A DNA stretch of 64,000 nt from Peptococcaceae bacterium UBA4068. Lineage in GTDB: Bacteria > Bacillota > Dehalobacteriia > UBA4068. Shown here one piece after another: positions 22,576-31,579 of this stretch. Made by a program: the position numbers and the translations under genes. The stretch lies in contig DFZA01000009.1 of assembly GCA_002382665.1 (NCBI GenBank), forward strand, positions 62,001-126,000, given 5' to 3'. The notes under the pieces are model-generated. The model did not search any database. It was not told the origin of the DNA and was given only the letters and a program-made list of their open reading frames with translations. Positions within the stretch are counted from its first letter, which is position 1. Each line of letters opens with the position of its first letter.

Positions 22576-24436
22576 TTTCTCCTCCAAACCAACGTAGTAT
22601 TACTCGTTGAGCAATTGCTTCTGCCGTAAGCCCGTATTTTTCTAAAAGCATATCTCTTTTCCCATGTGCTATGAATTGCTTTGGTAAAGCTACAATATCG
22701 ATATCAAAATTATTACCTACCAGGTTTTCCAAACACGCGGAACCAAAACCTCCGGCAATAATACCCTCTTCAACACATAGCAAACGACCGCTTGTTTGCG
22801 TTAATCTACTAATTGTCTCCACATCTAACGGGGCTACAAAACGAGCATTGATAACCGATGAATGAATACCCTTTTCCGCCAATACATCAGCAGCCTGAGA
22901 AGCTATAGTAACCATAGAACCGCAGGCAACAATCGTCAAATCACTACCTTGGCGTAAAATCTGAGCTTTCCCCAGTTGAATAGGATCGTCATCTGCAGAT
23001 GACAGCGGTAGACAAGCCTTAGGATAACGAATTGCTACCGGTGCCGCCATAGTCGGAGCCGCTCTTAACATCTTACGCAATTCCTCTCCATCCTTGGGCG
23101 CCATAACGATCATATTGGGTATCTGCCGCAGATAAGCAAGATCGAATAAACCCTGATGAGTTGTGCCGTCCTCGCCGACAATACCGGCGCGATCAACAGC
23201 AAAAATTACCGGTAAATTGGGTATGCAAACATCATGAAGAATTTGATCGTAAGCCCGCTGCAGGAATGTTGAATATATAGCAACCACCGGGATTTTCCCA
23301 GCAGCCGCCAATGCAGCCGCAAAAGTAACGCCATGCTGCTCGGCAATACCAACATCAAAGAATCGATCGCCAAAACGATTGGAATAATCCACTAATCCGG
23401 TTCCGTCTGCCATAGCTGCCGTAATTGCCACAATACTTTTATCCTCCGCTGCCATGGCGCAGAGTTCTTCACCAAAAACATCCGTATAAGTGCAGCCTTT
23501 ATTATTGGACATCTGACCGGTTTGCAAATCAAATGATCCGACGCCGTGAAACAAATTCGGATTTTTTTCCGCCGGTAAGTATCCTTTACCTTTTTGCGTC
23601 AATACATGAATCAGAACAGGTCTATTAATCGTTTTAGCGCGCTGAAGAATATTGATCAAATCTTCAATATTATGTCCGTCGATCGGGCCGAGATAAGTAA
23701 AGCCCATTTCTTCAAATAGTACACCAGGCACCAAAAAATATTTAAGCAGATTCTTTGTTTTATTGAGAGCCTTGCCTAAAACTGGCCCGACATTAGGCAT
23801 CTTATTAAGAAATGATTCAATATTGATTTTGGCGCGCGCATAACGCGGATCGGTTCGTAAGTGCAGCAAGTGTTCAGCCATAGCGCCTACGCTTTGATCA
23901 ATGCTCATCTCGTTATCATTTAAGACAACGATCAGACGGCTACCGGAAGCGCCGGTATTATTTAGCGCTTCATAAGCCATGCCTCCGCCTAATGCGCCAT
24001 CGCCGATAATGGCAACCACATGATAGTCGCCATTATTTAAATCGCGCGCCTTAGCCATGCCTAACGCCGCAGAGATCGAAGTACTGCCATGACCGGCATT
24101 GAAGCAATCATATACGCTTTCTTCGCGACGCGGAAAACCGCTGAGCCCTTGATATTGACGCAACGTTTTAAACTGCTCATACCGTCCGGTAAGTATTTTA
24201 TGAGTATAAGATTGATGCCCGACATCCCAAATCAATTTGTCACAAGGCACATCGAAAACGCGGTGCAAAGCCACCGTTAGCTCGACTACGCCAAGGTTAG
24301 GAGCAAGATGTCCCCCGTTTTTTGCGACAACATGCAATATATATTCTCTTATTTCTTTTGACAGGTCAACCAGTTGCTGAATACTCATCCCTTTAAGATC
24401 ACGAGGACTATTTATTTTCGATAACAGTTGAGCCAA
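22568..24436 (-). CDS. dxs: 1-deoxy-D-xylulose-5-phosphate synthase
   Basis: 622 aa from TTG 24436, chosen because GGGGAGG lies 7 bases upstream and family members begin just before LLSKINSPRDLKGMS. First enzyme of the MEP isoprenoid pathway, joining pyruvate and glyceraldehyde 3-phosphate with thiamine diphosphate. Seen: HVGHQSYTHK (as DVGHQSYTHKILTGR), GDGALGGGMAYEALNN for ThDP/Mg, and the transketolase half with FDVGIAEQHGVTFAA and DRAGIVGEDGTTHQG. Coupled to tlyA by an 8-bp overlap. Confidence 0.95.
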   Translation of the reverse strand: MAQLLSKINSPRDLKGMSIQQLVDLSKEIREYILHVVAKNGGHLAPNLGVVELTVALHRVFDVPCDKLIWDVGHQSYTHKILTGRYEQFKTLRQYQGLSGFPRREESVYDCFNAGHGSTSISAALGMAKARDLNNGDYHVVAIIGDGALGGGMAYEALNNTGASGSRLIVVLNDNEMSIDQSVGAMAEHLLHLRTDPRYARAKINIESFLNKMPNVGPVLGKALNKTKNLLKYFLVPGVLFEEMGFTYLGPIDGHNIEDLINILQRAKTINRPVLIHVLTQKGKGYLPAEKNPNLFHGVGSFDLQTGQMSNNKGCTYTDVFGEELCAMAAEDKSIVAITAAMADGTGLVDYSNRFGDRFFDVGIAEQHGVTFAAALAAAGKIPVVAIYSTFLQRAYDQILHDVCIPNLPVIFAVDRAGIVGEDGTTHQGLFDLAYLRQIPNMIVMAPKDGEELRKMLRAAPTMAAPVAIRYPKACLPLSSADDDPIQLGKAQILRQGSDLTIVACGSMVTIASQAADVLAEKGIHSSVINARFVAPLDVETISRLTQTSGRLLCVEEGIIAGGFGSACLENLVGNNFDIDIVALPKQFIAHGKRDMLLEKYGLTAEAIAQRVILRWFGGENG

Positions 24437-24507
24437 CAGGCTTCCTCCCCTAGTATAATCTTTATTAAATATCACGAATTAATATATAACACGAATTGAT
24501 ATATTTT

Positions 24508-24858
24508 TCAATATAATGCATCATTTATCAATTCCACCATATTGTTATTTAAATTAACAGCCGCCACGATAAACCCGCATTCCGCATCTTCGCCACGCAA
24601 ACTAAGAAAAGCTAAGGCTGTTTCAGCAATTTTTTTACGTTTAGCTGCCGTAACCGCTTCAGCCGGTAAACCAAATCTCGTACCGCGACGGCTTTTCACT
24701 TCAACAAAATATATTTTACCCGCTTTTTGAGCAACAATGTCTATTTCGCCACCACTGAAACGGAAATTACGGGAAATTATTTGGTAACCGTTTTTTTCCA
24801 ACTCAACCGCCGCCATCGCTTCACCCCGTCGGCCAAGTTCTTTACTTTCATATGTCAT
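24508..24858 (-). CDS. yraN: UPF0102/YraN nuclease-like protein
   Basis: 116 aa from ATG 24858 with an AGAGAG site. Matches YraN: LGRRGEAMAAVELEKNGYQIISRN, FRFSGGEIDIVAQK and FVEVKSRRG, with the E-I-D ... E-V-K restriction-endonuclease-like core. Cellular role uncertain. Directly follows rnhB, the usual neighbour, with a 22-bp gap. Confidence 0.9.
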   Translation of the reverse strand: MTYESKELGRRGEAMAAVELEKNGYQIISRNFRFSGGEIDIVAQKAGKIYFVEVKSRRGTRFGLPAEAVTAAKRKKIAETALAFLSLRGEDAECGFIVAAVNLNNNMVELINDALY

Positions 24859-24880
24859 AATTTTCTCTCTGCGTTCATAT

Positions 24881-25552
24881 CTATATAATTTGAGCGATTG
24901 TTCCTGTTTTTTGCGAAACAAATTTCTCGCAAAAACTTTTACGATGTAGCGGGCAGATTCCATATTGTCTAATCGCTTGAATATGCAATGTTGTTCCATA
25001 ACCTTTATGCCTGGCAAACTCATATTGAGGATAATATTCAGCCATCTTGATCATTAATGAATCCCTGTAAGTCTTGGCCAAAATACTCGCCGCCGCGATC
25101 GATACGCTTTTAGCGTCACCATCGATTATTGCAGTTTGCGAGAAATCCAGATCAATAGTATTTTGACCATCTATCAATAGATAATCAGGCTTAACAGATA
25201 ACTGTTCAACAGCTTTGATCATCGCACAAAATGTGGCTTGTAAAATATTGATTTTATCAATAATTAGCGGATCAATTACACCATAGGCATAAGCAACCGC
25301 TTGTTCTTTGATTTGTTCCGCCAAATACTCTCTTTTACGTGCCGATAGCTTTTTAGAATCATCTACGCCAAAAATTACGCAATTAGCAGGTAAGATCACA
25401 GCCGCTGCCACTACCGGACCTGCCAGCGGACCTCTTCCTGCTTCATCAATCCCTGCTATCAGCTTAAAATCATCACTTCTTAAATGAGACTCAAAAGCGC
25501 TTAATTGTTCCCAATGCTCACGCGCTTGTACCAATTTCAGCTCACTATTCAT
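24881..25552 (-). CDS. rnhB: Ribonuclease HII
   Basis: 223 aa from ATG 25552; other ATGs occur 2 and 3 codons upstream. Removes RNA from RNA-DNA hybrids and single ribonucleotides from DNA. Catalytic acids: IAGIDEAGRGPLAGPVVAAA (Asp-Glu), LLIDG (Asp) and AKTYRD (Asp). The start overlaps the rbgA stop by 8 bp. The rbgA-rnhB-yraN order is conserved in Bacillota. Confidence 0.95.
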   Translation of the reverse strand: MNSELKLVQAREHWEQLSAFESHLRSDDFKLIAGIDEAGRGPLAGPVVAAAVILPANCVIFGVDDSKKLSARKREYLAEQIKEQAVAYAYGVIDPLIIDKINILQATFCAMIKAVEQLSVKPDYLLIDGQNTIDLDFSQTAIIDGDAKSVSIAAASILAKTYRDSLMIKMAEYYPQYEFARHKGYGTTLHIQAIRQYGICPLHRKSFCEKFVSQKTGTIAQII

Positions 25553-26417
25553 TAGCATCATCCGCCTTTTCCAGTGTAAAGCGTCCGAGCATACCGCCCC
25601 GAAATTCACGCATTAATAAGACCGCCGCATCATCAACCCTGACAACGCCGCCGGCGCTTAATAACCCACGGCGCCGACCAATAGCCTCAAATAATGCTTG
25701 AGGCTCAGTCTCAATTTCCTTTAATCCATACCGCTGCGACAATGCCAGCGGAGCGTTGGCGATTAACCAGGCAGCCAATTCCGATGCAACCTGATGAAAC
25801 GGGAATACCGTATCGCTGATTGAACCAATCACCGCCAAATGAAAAGCAGTCTGGTAATCAGCAAAACGCGGCCATAAAATACCGGGAGTATCAAGCAAGT
25901 CTAACCCAATTGCCGTCTTTACCCATTGCCGCCCCTTGGTAACCCCCGGCTTATTGCCGGTCACAGCCGCCGCGCGCGGCGTTAAAGCGTTTATAACCGT
26001 TGATTTGCCGCAATTGGGAATGCCGACAATCATAGCTCTAACATCACGCATCGCGCGTCCTCTGGCCGCCAAGCGTTTTTGCATCGGCATAGATGACTGC
26101 TTTATTAAAGCCTCTAATTCTTTGATGCCCAGCTTCCCGGCGGCATTTGTCTTCAGCGGCCAATAACCATCGCTGCGGTAACGCTTAAGCCAAGCCTTTG
26201 TTGAGACCTCATCAGCTAAATCGGCTTTATTCAGCAATAAAATATGCGGTTTTTCCCCAACCATTTTTTCCAGATCCGGATTACGGCTGCTTTTAGGCGC
26301 ACGAGCATCCAAGACCTCAATCAGTATATCGACTAAGCGTAACTCAGCTTCTATGGCTCGCTTTGCCTTCACCATATGACCGGGGTACCATTGAATTTGT
26401 TGATGAATTTTCGACAT
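25545..26417 (-). CDS. rbgA: Ribosome biogenesis GTPase RbgA/YlqF
   Basis: 290 aa. Circularly permuted GTPase that helps late assembly of the 50S subunit. G motifs in permuted order: NKADL (G4), GIPNCGKST (G1) and DTPGIL (G3). The N-terminal QWYPGHMVKAKRAI is diagnostic. GAGGATGCG ribosome site. Overlaps rnhB. Confidence 0.95.
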   Translation of the reverse strand: MSKIHQQIQWYPGHMVKAKRAIEAELRLVDILIEVLDARAPKSSRNPDLEKMVGEKPHILLLNKADLADEVSTKAWLKRYRSDGYWPLKTNAAGKLGIKELEALIKQSSMPMQKRLAARGRAMRDVRAMIVGIPNCGKSTVINALTPRAAAVTGNKPGVTKGRQWVKTAIGLDLLDTPGILWPRFADYQTAFHLAVIGSISDTVFPFHQVASELAAWLIANAPLALSQRYGLKEIETEPQALFEAIGRRRGLLSAGGVVRVDDAAVLLMREFRGGMLGRFTLEKADDANE

Positions 26418-26432
26418 ATCGCATCCTCTAAT

Positions 26433-26466
26433 TAAAATAATAGAGCCACTTGTATGGCTCTATTAT
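26433..26466 (-). terminator. aroK terminator
   Basis: 10-bp stem AATAGAGCCA / TGGCTCTATT with a T-rich tail on the minus strand, between aroK and rbgA. Confidence 0.75.
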
Positions 26467-26509
26467 ACCATATTTAGTTTTCAGGAAATAGCCTCCTTCC
26501 ATTTTATTT

Positions 26510-27025
26510 TTACTGCCGATATTTAGCAGCGATAACTTCTACCGCCTCATCGACACTGATTTCGGTAGTATTAATTATAAAATCCGCTAATTGACGGTAA
26601 AATTCTTCCCGCTGCTCCAGCATCTGCTTAATTTGTTCCAAATCAGGTTTCCCGCCAATTAGAAGACGGTTGTTTTTTCGGCTGATCCGCTGTAATATTA
26701 CCTCGGGCTCTGCATGAAGTAAAACAAAAAATCCTCCATCCTTCAACAGATCAAGATTTCTTTGATCGGGTAATAAACTCCCACCTGAAGCAATTACCAA
26801 TCCGCTGCGATTGATCAGTTTTTTTATAACCAACTGTTCCTCCGAACGCAGACGAATCTCACCATGTTTTCTGTAAAGCTGGGCAATACTCATGCCCGTA
26901 ACGTCTTGAATTTGCTCATCAGTGTCAACAAAGTCATATTCGAGGGATCTGGCAAGACTGCGTCCGACAACCGTTTTACCACTTCCCATAAACCCGATTA
27001 AGACAACATTACGATATCCCATCAT
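26510..27025 (-). CDS. aroK: Shikimate kinase
   Basis: 171 aa (double ATG; the second, 27022, is equally possible). ATP-dependent phosphorylation of shikimate for aromatic amino acids. P-loop GFMGSGKT at 11-18, DTDEQIQ, and the substrate contact region IASGGSLL. Its own promoter and terminator make it a single-gene unit here. Confidence 0.9.
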   Translation of the reverse strand: MMGYRNVVLIGFMGSGKTVVGRSLARSLEYDFVDTDEQIQDVTGMSIAQLYRKHGEIRLRSEEQLVIKKLINRSGLVIASGGSLLPDQRNLDLLKDGGFFVLLHAEPEVILQRISRKNNRLLIGGKPDLEQIKQMLEQREEFYRQLADFIINTTEISVDEAVEVIAAKYRQ

Positions 27026-27092
27026 TCCACCGCCTTAGACGAATTTTTGCCCATTAAACTTTATGCTTGCTATCAGAACAGCATTCCATCTT

Positions 27093-27121
27093 TTATTATG
27101 TTTTTGATTCTGTTTTGTCAA
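27093..27121 (-). promoter_or_regulatory. aroK promoter
   Basis: Minus strand: TTGACA (27121-27116), 17-bp spacer, TAATAA (27098-27093), about 70 bp before aroK. Confidence 0.6.
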
Positions 27122-27196
27122 GCAATTCTCGATAATCATGCCCTTAACCTGCCGTTTGGGCGATTTACTTTCCGTCAAATACCGGCAAAAAAGCGC

Positions 27197-27225
27197 AAAA
27201 AAACGCTTCGGCATCTGCCGAAGCG
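27197..27225 (-). terminator. yqeG terminator
   Basis: 10-bp stem CGCTTCGGCA / TGCCGAAGCG with a T7 tail on the minus strand, 24 bp after the yqeG stop. Confidence 0.9.
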
Positions 27226-27248
27226 ATAGGATATCAATAATATATACT

Positions 27249-27770
27249 TTATCTTTGTCTCATATTGCGGTCGATTTTATTCCAGATCATGCGCTCGGCG
27301 CGGCGGGATATATTTTTAGTACCCCAAAATTCATTAACACTTATTTTCTGGACAAATATCGTCATCAACCCGGCTTGATTCCCGCCCCAAACATCAGTAA
27401 AAATTTGATCACCGATCATTGCTAATTTCGAGCTTGGTAATTTCATCAGTTTGCCGGCGCGCTCAAAACCGCTTTTTAACGGTTTACGTGCATTGCACAA
27501 AAAAGGCGTATGCAGCTTTACAGAAATAATACCCACGCGTGCACTGCTGTTATTTGAAAGGATACAGGTTTTAAATCCCTGATTAGGAAGATTAATAAAC
27601 CATTCCACAACTTCATCGCTGATATGAGGGTTACGCCATTCGGTAATCGTATTATCAACATCAAAAATCAACCCCTCAATGCCCCGCAGCCGCAATTCAT
27701 CAAGAGGAATATCAACTAATTTTTCTACCATTATATCAGGCGTAAACCTGCGGAATCGAAACACGCTCAT
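27249..27770 (-). CDS. yqeG: YqeG family HAD phosphatase
   Basis: 173 aa. HAD-superfamily IIIA: DVDNTIT (nucleophile Asp), CILSNNSS, KP at motif III and MIGDQIFTDVWGGNQAG. Family members dephosphorylate small phosphate esters, phosphatidylglycerophosphate being proposed for related proteins. AAGGAG ribosome site. Divergent from trxA. Confidence 0.88.
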   Translation of the reverse strand: MSVFRFRRFTPDIMVEKLVDIPLDELRLRGIEGLIFDVDNTITEWRNPHISDEVVEWFINLPNQGFKTCILSNNSSARVGIISVKLHTPFLCNARKPLKSGFERAGKLMKLPSSKLAMIGDQIFTDVWGGNQAGLMTIFVQKISVNEFWGTKNISRRAERMIWNKIDRNMRQR

Positions 27771-27834
27771 TCAATCTCCTTTACAAATTTGTATTCGCCT
27801 CACCGGTTGCTTTTCCTGCATGAGAATAATTTTA

Positions 27835-27863
27835 CTGACAAATACAATAATATGTTTTATAAT
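27835..27863 (+). promoter_or_regulatory. trxA promoter
   Basis: CTGACA, 17-bp spacer, TATAAT, 55 bp before the trxA start. Confidence 0.65.
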
Positions 27864-27918
27864 AATATAAATGCAATATTTATCAACTTTTTATAATTTA
27901 GCATAGGGAGGCGATAAT

Positions 27919-28227
27919 ATGTCGGTTTTAACAATAACCAATAGTAATTTCAATCAGGAAGTTTTACAATCGGATAAAGCAGTACTCATTGACTTTTGGG
28001 CCCCGTGGTGCGGCCCCTGCAGAATGGTCGGCCCAATTATTGAGGAAATTGCCGAAGAAATCACGGATACAGCTAAAGTTGGTAAAATCAATGTCGATGA
28101 ACAACCGGACCTGGCCGCAAAATATGGAGTTATGAGCATTCCAACCATAATTGTATTTAAAAATGGAGAGATTTCCAAGTCAAGCGTCGGTTTAAAAAGT
28201 AAGCAGGAAATCCTACAGATGCTTTAG
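27919..28227 (+). CDS. trxA: Thioredoxin
   Basis: 102 aa. Classical thioredoxin with active site WCGPC (IDFWAPWCGPCRM), the cis-Pro loop SIPTII and standard length. Reduces protein disulfides, including those of ribonucleotide reductase. GGGAGG site; single gene with its own promoter and terminator. Confidence 0.95.
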   Translation: MSVLTITNSNFNQEVLQSDKAVLIDFWAPWCGPCRMVGPIIEEIAEEITDTAKVGKINVDEQPDLAAKYGVMSIPTIIVFKNGEISKSSVGLKSKQEILQML

Positions 28228-28245
28228 GTCACATGGTAAACCTGA

Positions 28246-28271
28246 GCGGGCCGCACTATGCGGCCCGTTTT
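28246..28271 (+). terminator. trxA terminator
   Basis: Stem CGGGCCGC / GCGGCCCG, 5-nt loop, TTTT tail, 18 bp after the stop. Confidence 0.85.
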
Positions 28272-28313
28272 AAATTGCGCGGATAATATTTGGCGATAAA
28301 AAATTATTATACC

Positions 28314-28570
28314 ATATCCGCTGTCGCGGATATTCAGACTGTTAAAAAAGTGTTCAGCGGGCCGAGAAACGAGCGAGACCAGGCGCGGTCGAAACCGGCG
28401 ACGCAGGCGACCTAGCTGGCTTTTACCTTGCGGTAAAACCACAGCTAATGCACTAGCTACACTGCTGCGCAGCTTCGCGTCGTATAAAAGATACGTCGAG
28501 GAGACGGGGACGGACGCAACGACGTATCGCGAAGTTTATCGACACGCTGCATATCCGCTGTCGCGGATAT
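28314..28570 (+). repeat. Modular intergenic repeat element, copy A
   Basis: Non-coding. Bounded by two identical 20-bp palindromes (ATATCCGCTGTCGCGGATAT at 28314-28333 and 28551-28570). The interior shares these blocks with copy B at 47,100: a start block with AAGTG and TCAGC (28337-28358), CCGAGAAACGAG (28362-28383), GGTCGAAACCGGCGACGC (28387-28404), ACCTAGCTGG plus hairpin (28410-28440), a 26-bp block containing CGTATAAAAGATACGT (28471-28496), GCAACGACGT (28516-28525) and TTTATCGACACGCTG (28535-28549). No ORF fits. It lies between convergent trxA and pbp. Probably a BOX-like mobile or regulatory repeat; nature unknown. Confidence 0.7.
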
Positions 28571-28610
28571 TGCTGGCTTTTCCCTTTACGGGAAAACCTA
28601 TAGCTTAAAT
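28415..28610 (+). repeat. Two hairpin repeats with compensatory changes
   Basis: GCTGGCTTTT-ACC-TTGC-GGT-AAAACC (from 28415) and GCTGGCTTTT-CCC-TTTAC-GGG-AAAACC (from 28572) are copies in which both stem arms changed together, keeping the pairing; both continue with AGCT. Suggests that the folded form is maintained. Beyond it, 28623-28642 holds another small hairpin (CGAAATC/GATTTCG). Confidence 0.6.
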
Positions 28611-28650
28611 AGGCGCTCAGCCTCGAAATCAAAGATTTCGGCCTGTGCAG

Positions 28651-30282
28651 CTACGATACCATCCCCTCTAGAACAGCCAGATCATCAATTGCTTGATGAA
28701 AGACTTCCGCGCCTTCCACGCCACCGGCGGAAGCATTTTCAATATAGACGGCAATAGCCCAGCGGGGATTATCCAAAGGCGCAAAACCGGCGAACCATAC
28801 CCCTGCGTCCTCCGAAGTTCCGGTTTTTCCCCCGCAGCTAATCAGTGCGTCTTTTAGATGATAAGCAGTTCCCTGCTCAACAGTCAGAGCCATCATATCA
28901 GCAACCTTGGATGCTGTCTTCTCGCTGAATACACGCTGCGGTGTTATGGAATTAATCGCCAACAATGTTTGCCCTTGGCTGTCATATACTCCCTTGACCA
29001 GCCGCGGATAGACATGATTACCGCCGTTGGCAACCACAGCTACCAGTTGCGCCACCATCAGCGGGCTTAATCTTACTCCCTTTTCTCCCAAACATACGTT
29101 AGCGACGTCGCCCTCTACTTTGCTGTTAAAATCAAAATGAGTTTGTTTGGGCAGTTCGTAGCCGCCTAAATATTGCTGATCCAGACCGCATAAATCAGCG
29201 TATTTTCTTATTGTATCGCCACCGAGTTTAATACCCAACTGCACAAAATAACAATTACATGACTTTGCTAGCGCTTGAGCTATATTTATATTTCCGTGAC
29301 CCTTTTCGTTTTGACAATGCACTATATGTCCGTTTTCCAATGTTATGCTACCGGTGCAAACAAAATTGTCATCTAAAGAGACTCCCTCCTCTACCGCAGA
29401 CAGCGCCACCAGTATTTTAAATGTTGAAGCGGGCGGATAAAGAGCCAGTGCTTTATTGATATATACTTCTTCTTCTGCCGAAGTATCCCAACCATAAGCA
29501 TCGAATTGCGGAGAACTGGCAGCTGCCAATACATCTCCGTTAGCAACATCCATTACCACACAGGCGCCGCTATAATTTGCCATAGCCCTCTCAACAATTT
29601 GCTGATAATCCATGTCGATGGTTAAGCAAAGTTTATTTGACTCATTTGTGTTATCGTCAATATATATAAGACTATTACTGCTAACATTGCCGTAAACATC
29701 TATATATGCGGCAATTTGCGGCGAGGAACGATCGTCAAGGTACTTATTATACTGTAATTCCAAACCGCTTACTCCCGTATAATCGCCTTTCTCATTTTGC
29801 TGCACTATGCCGATTAAATGACAAGCATATTTATACGCACTGTATCTGGAAGCCAGTGACACAACAAATACGCCGTTGATATTTGCCGCTTCCACCAACT
29901 GTTTTTGTTGTTCACTTAAACCTGTTTTCAATACAAAAGGCTCCAGTGAACCATTTTGCCCAGCAACCAAACGGTTTTCTATCTGCTTTTTGGGCAATGA
30001 CAAAATACCGGACAGCTCTTTTGCCAATTTCCCGGCGTCATCAAATGCTGTCGGGAAAACAAGCAAGCAATTTTCCACAACGTTGGTAAGTTGTCGGTTA
30101 TTGCAGTCAACAATATCGCCGCGGCAATATTGATAATAATCGACGCAACGAGTTTTTTCGGCAAATGCCTGTTTGGAAAGCTCGTTGCTATCAGAAAGCA
30201 TAATAAACGCCAATTTTACTGTGATAATAGCAAAAGCTACTAATATTATCGCAGCAATTTTATAATAAGGGCGTTTTGGCAT
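28651..30282 (-). CDS. Penicillin-binding protein 2-type transpeptidase
   Basis: 543 aa. One N-terminal membrane anchor (residues 8-28), a short dimerisation-like domain and a transpeptidase domain with SxxK as PASTFK, SxN as SCN and KTG as GKTGTS. It cross-links peptidoglycan outside the membrane. It has no PASTA domains, and its short linker region sets it apart from the dcw-cluster enzyme at 59.3 kb; similar to PbpA/FtsI-like class B enzymes. GGAGG site; single gene. Whether it serves elongation or another process cannot be told. Confidence 0.85.
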   Translation of the reverse strand: MPKRPYYKIAAIILVAFAIITVKLAFIMLSDSNELSKQAFAEKTRCVDYYQYCRGDIVDCNNRQLTNVVENCLLVFPTAFDDAGKLAKELSGILSLPKKQIENRLVAGQNGSLEPFVLKTGLSEQQKQLVEAANINGVFVVSLASRYSAYKYACHLIGIVQQNEKGDYTGVSGLELQYNKYLDDRSSPQIAAYIDVYGNVSSNSLIYIDDNTNESNKLCLTIDMDYQQIVERAMANYSGACVVMDVANGDVLAAASSPQFDAYGWDTSAEEEVYINKALALYPPASTFKILVALSAVEEGVSLDDNFVCTGSITLENGHIVHCQNEKGHGNINIAQALAKSCNCYFVQLGIKLGGDTIRKYADLCGLDQQYLGGYELPKQTHFDFNSKVEGDVANVCLGEKGVRLSPLMVAQLVAVVANGGNHVYPRLVKGVYDSQGQTLLAINSITPQRVFSEKTASKVADMMALTVEQGTAYHLKDALISCGGKTGTSEDAGVWFAGFAPLDNPRWAIAVYIENASAGGVEGAEVFHQAIDDLAVLEGMVS

Positions 30283-30330
30283 AATTTCCTCCGTTGGTAT
30301 TTTTTAGTAATATTCTTGCCCCAAATTGAT

Positions 30331-30364
30331 AAAAAAATACCGGCAAGACCAGGCTTGTCGGCAT
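30331..30364 (-). terminator. Operon terminator after metK
   Basis: Imperfect stem ATGCCGACAAG / CTTGCCGGTAT with a T7 tail on the minus strand. Confidence 0.8.
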
Positions 30365-30400
30365 TTTCACTTAATTCAGTATAAATATAACTAATAAATA

Positions 30401-31579
30401 TTACTTAACTGCTTTTAACAACTCATTAACTTTATCCGTTTTCTCCCAAGGCAAATCAAGATCAATGCGGCCAAAATGACCATAAGCTGAAAGCTGTCCG
30501 TAAATAGGACGCAGCAAATCAAAATTAGTGATTATCGCCGCGGGACGCGCGTCAAATATTTCGCGGCTGGCAGCACATAGTTTCTCATTGGAGACTTTGC
30601 CGGTGCCAAAGGTATCAACCATCATGGAAACCGGCTCGGCGATGCCGATGGCATAGGCTAATTGTACTTCACAGCGATCAGCCAACTCGGCAGCTACAAT
30701 ATTCTTAGCTATATAGCGAGCATAATAAGCGGCAGAGCGGTCAACCTTTGTCGGGTCTTTACCGGAAAAAGCGCCGCCGCCATGTCTGGCCATGCCGCCA
30801 TAAGTATCAACAATAATCTTACGGCCGGTAAGGCCGGTATCGCCTTGTGGTCCACCAATCACGAAACGACCGGTAGGATTAACCAGATAACGCGTTTTGG
30901 TGTCTATCAACGCTTGCGGTAAACTATCTTTAATAACATTCTCGATCACAAACGGACGCAATTCGGCCAGATCAATATCAGATCTATGCTGTGTTGATAT
31001 GACAACGGTATCAATCCGCACCGGCTTACCGTCAACATATTCCACAGTAACCTGTGATTTGCCGTCAGGTAATAGCGGTGAATGGTCATTCGCTTTGCGA
31101 ACTGCCGCCAGCTTGCGGGTTAATTTATGCGCCATACTTAAAGGCAATGGCATCAATTCCGGCGTTTCATTGCAGGCAAAGCCAAACATCATGCCCTGGT
31201 CGCCGGCGCCGATTGCTGAAAAGCTATCTTTATCACCCTGTTTCTGTTCCAATGCTGAGTCAACGCCCATGGCAATGTCCGAAGACTGTTCGTCAATACT
31301 AGTCATCACCGCGCAGGTATCACAGTCGAAACCAAACTTAGCGCGCGTATAACCGATACTACGCACCGTTTCCCGGACTAATTGGGGAATATCAACATAA
31401 CAGTTGGTAGTTATCTCACCGGCAACCAATACCAATCCGGTAGTAACAAATGTTTCGCAGGCTACCCGGCTGTGCTTATCCTGGGCAAGCATTGCGTCAA
31501 GAATATTATCTGATATTCTATCCGCGATTTTATCCGGATGTCCTTCGGTAACAGATTCAGAAGTGAACAAAATTGACAT
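30401..31579 (-). CDS. metK: S-adenosylmethionine synthetase
   Basis: 392 aa. Makes AdoMet from methionine and ATP. Signatures: TEGHPDKIADRISD, GAGDQGMMFGFAC and GGGAFSGKDPTKVDRSA. AAGGAGG site. Begins one base before the coaBC stop, so the genes are coupled. No SAM riboswitch is visible; it is the last gene of the yicC operon. Confidence 0.97.
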   Translation of the reverse strand: MSILFTSESVTEGHPDKIADRISDNILDAMLAQDKHSRVACETFVTTGLVLVAGEITTNCYVDIPQLVRETVRSIGYTRAKFGFDCDTCAVMTSIDEQSSDIAMGVDSALEQKQGDKDSFSAIGAGDQGMMFGFACNETPELMPLPLSMAHKLTRKLAAVRKANDHSPLLPDGKSQVTVEYVDGKPVRIDTVVISTQHRSDIDLAELRPFVIENVIKDSLPQALIDTKTRYLVNPTGRFVIGGPQGDTGLTGRKIIVDTYGGMARHGGGAFSGKDPTKVDRSAAYYARYIAKNIVAAELADRCEVQLAYAIGIAEPVSMMVDTFGTGKVSNEKLCAASREIFDARPAAIITNFDLLRPIYGQLSAYGHFGRIDLDLPWEKTDKVNELLKAVK

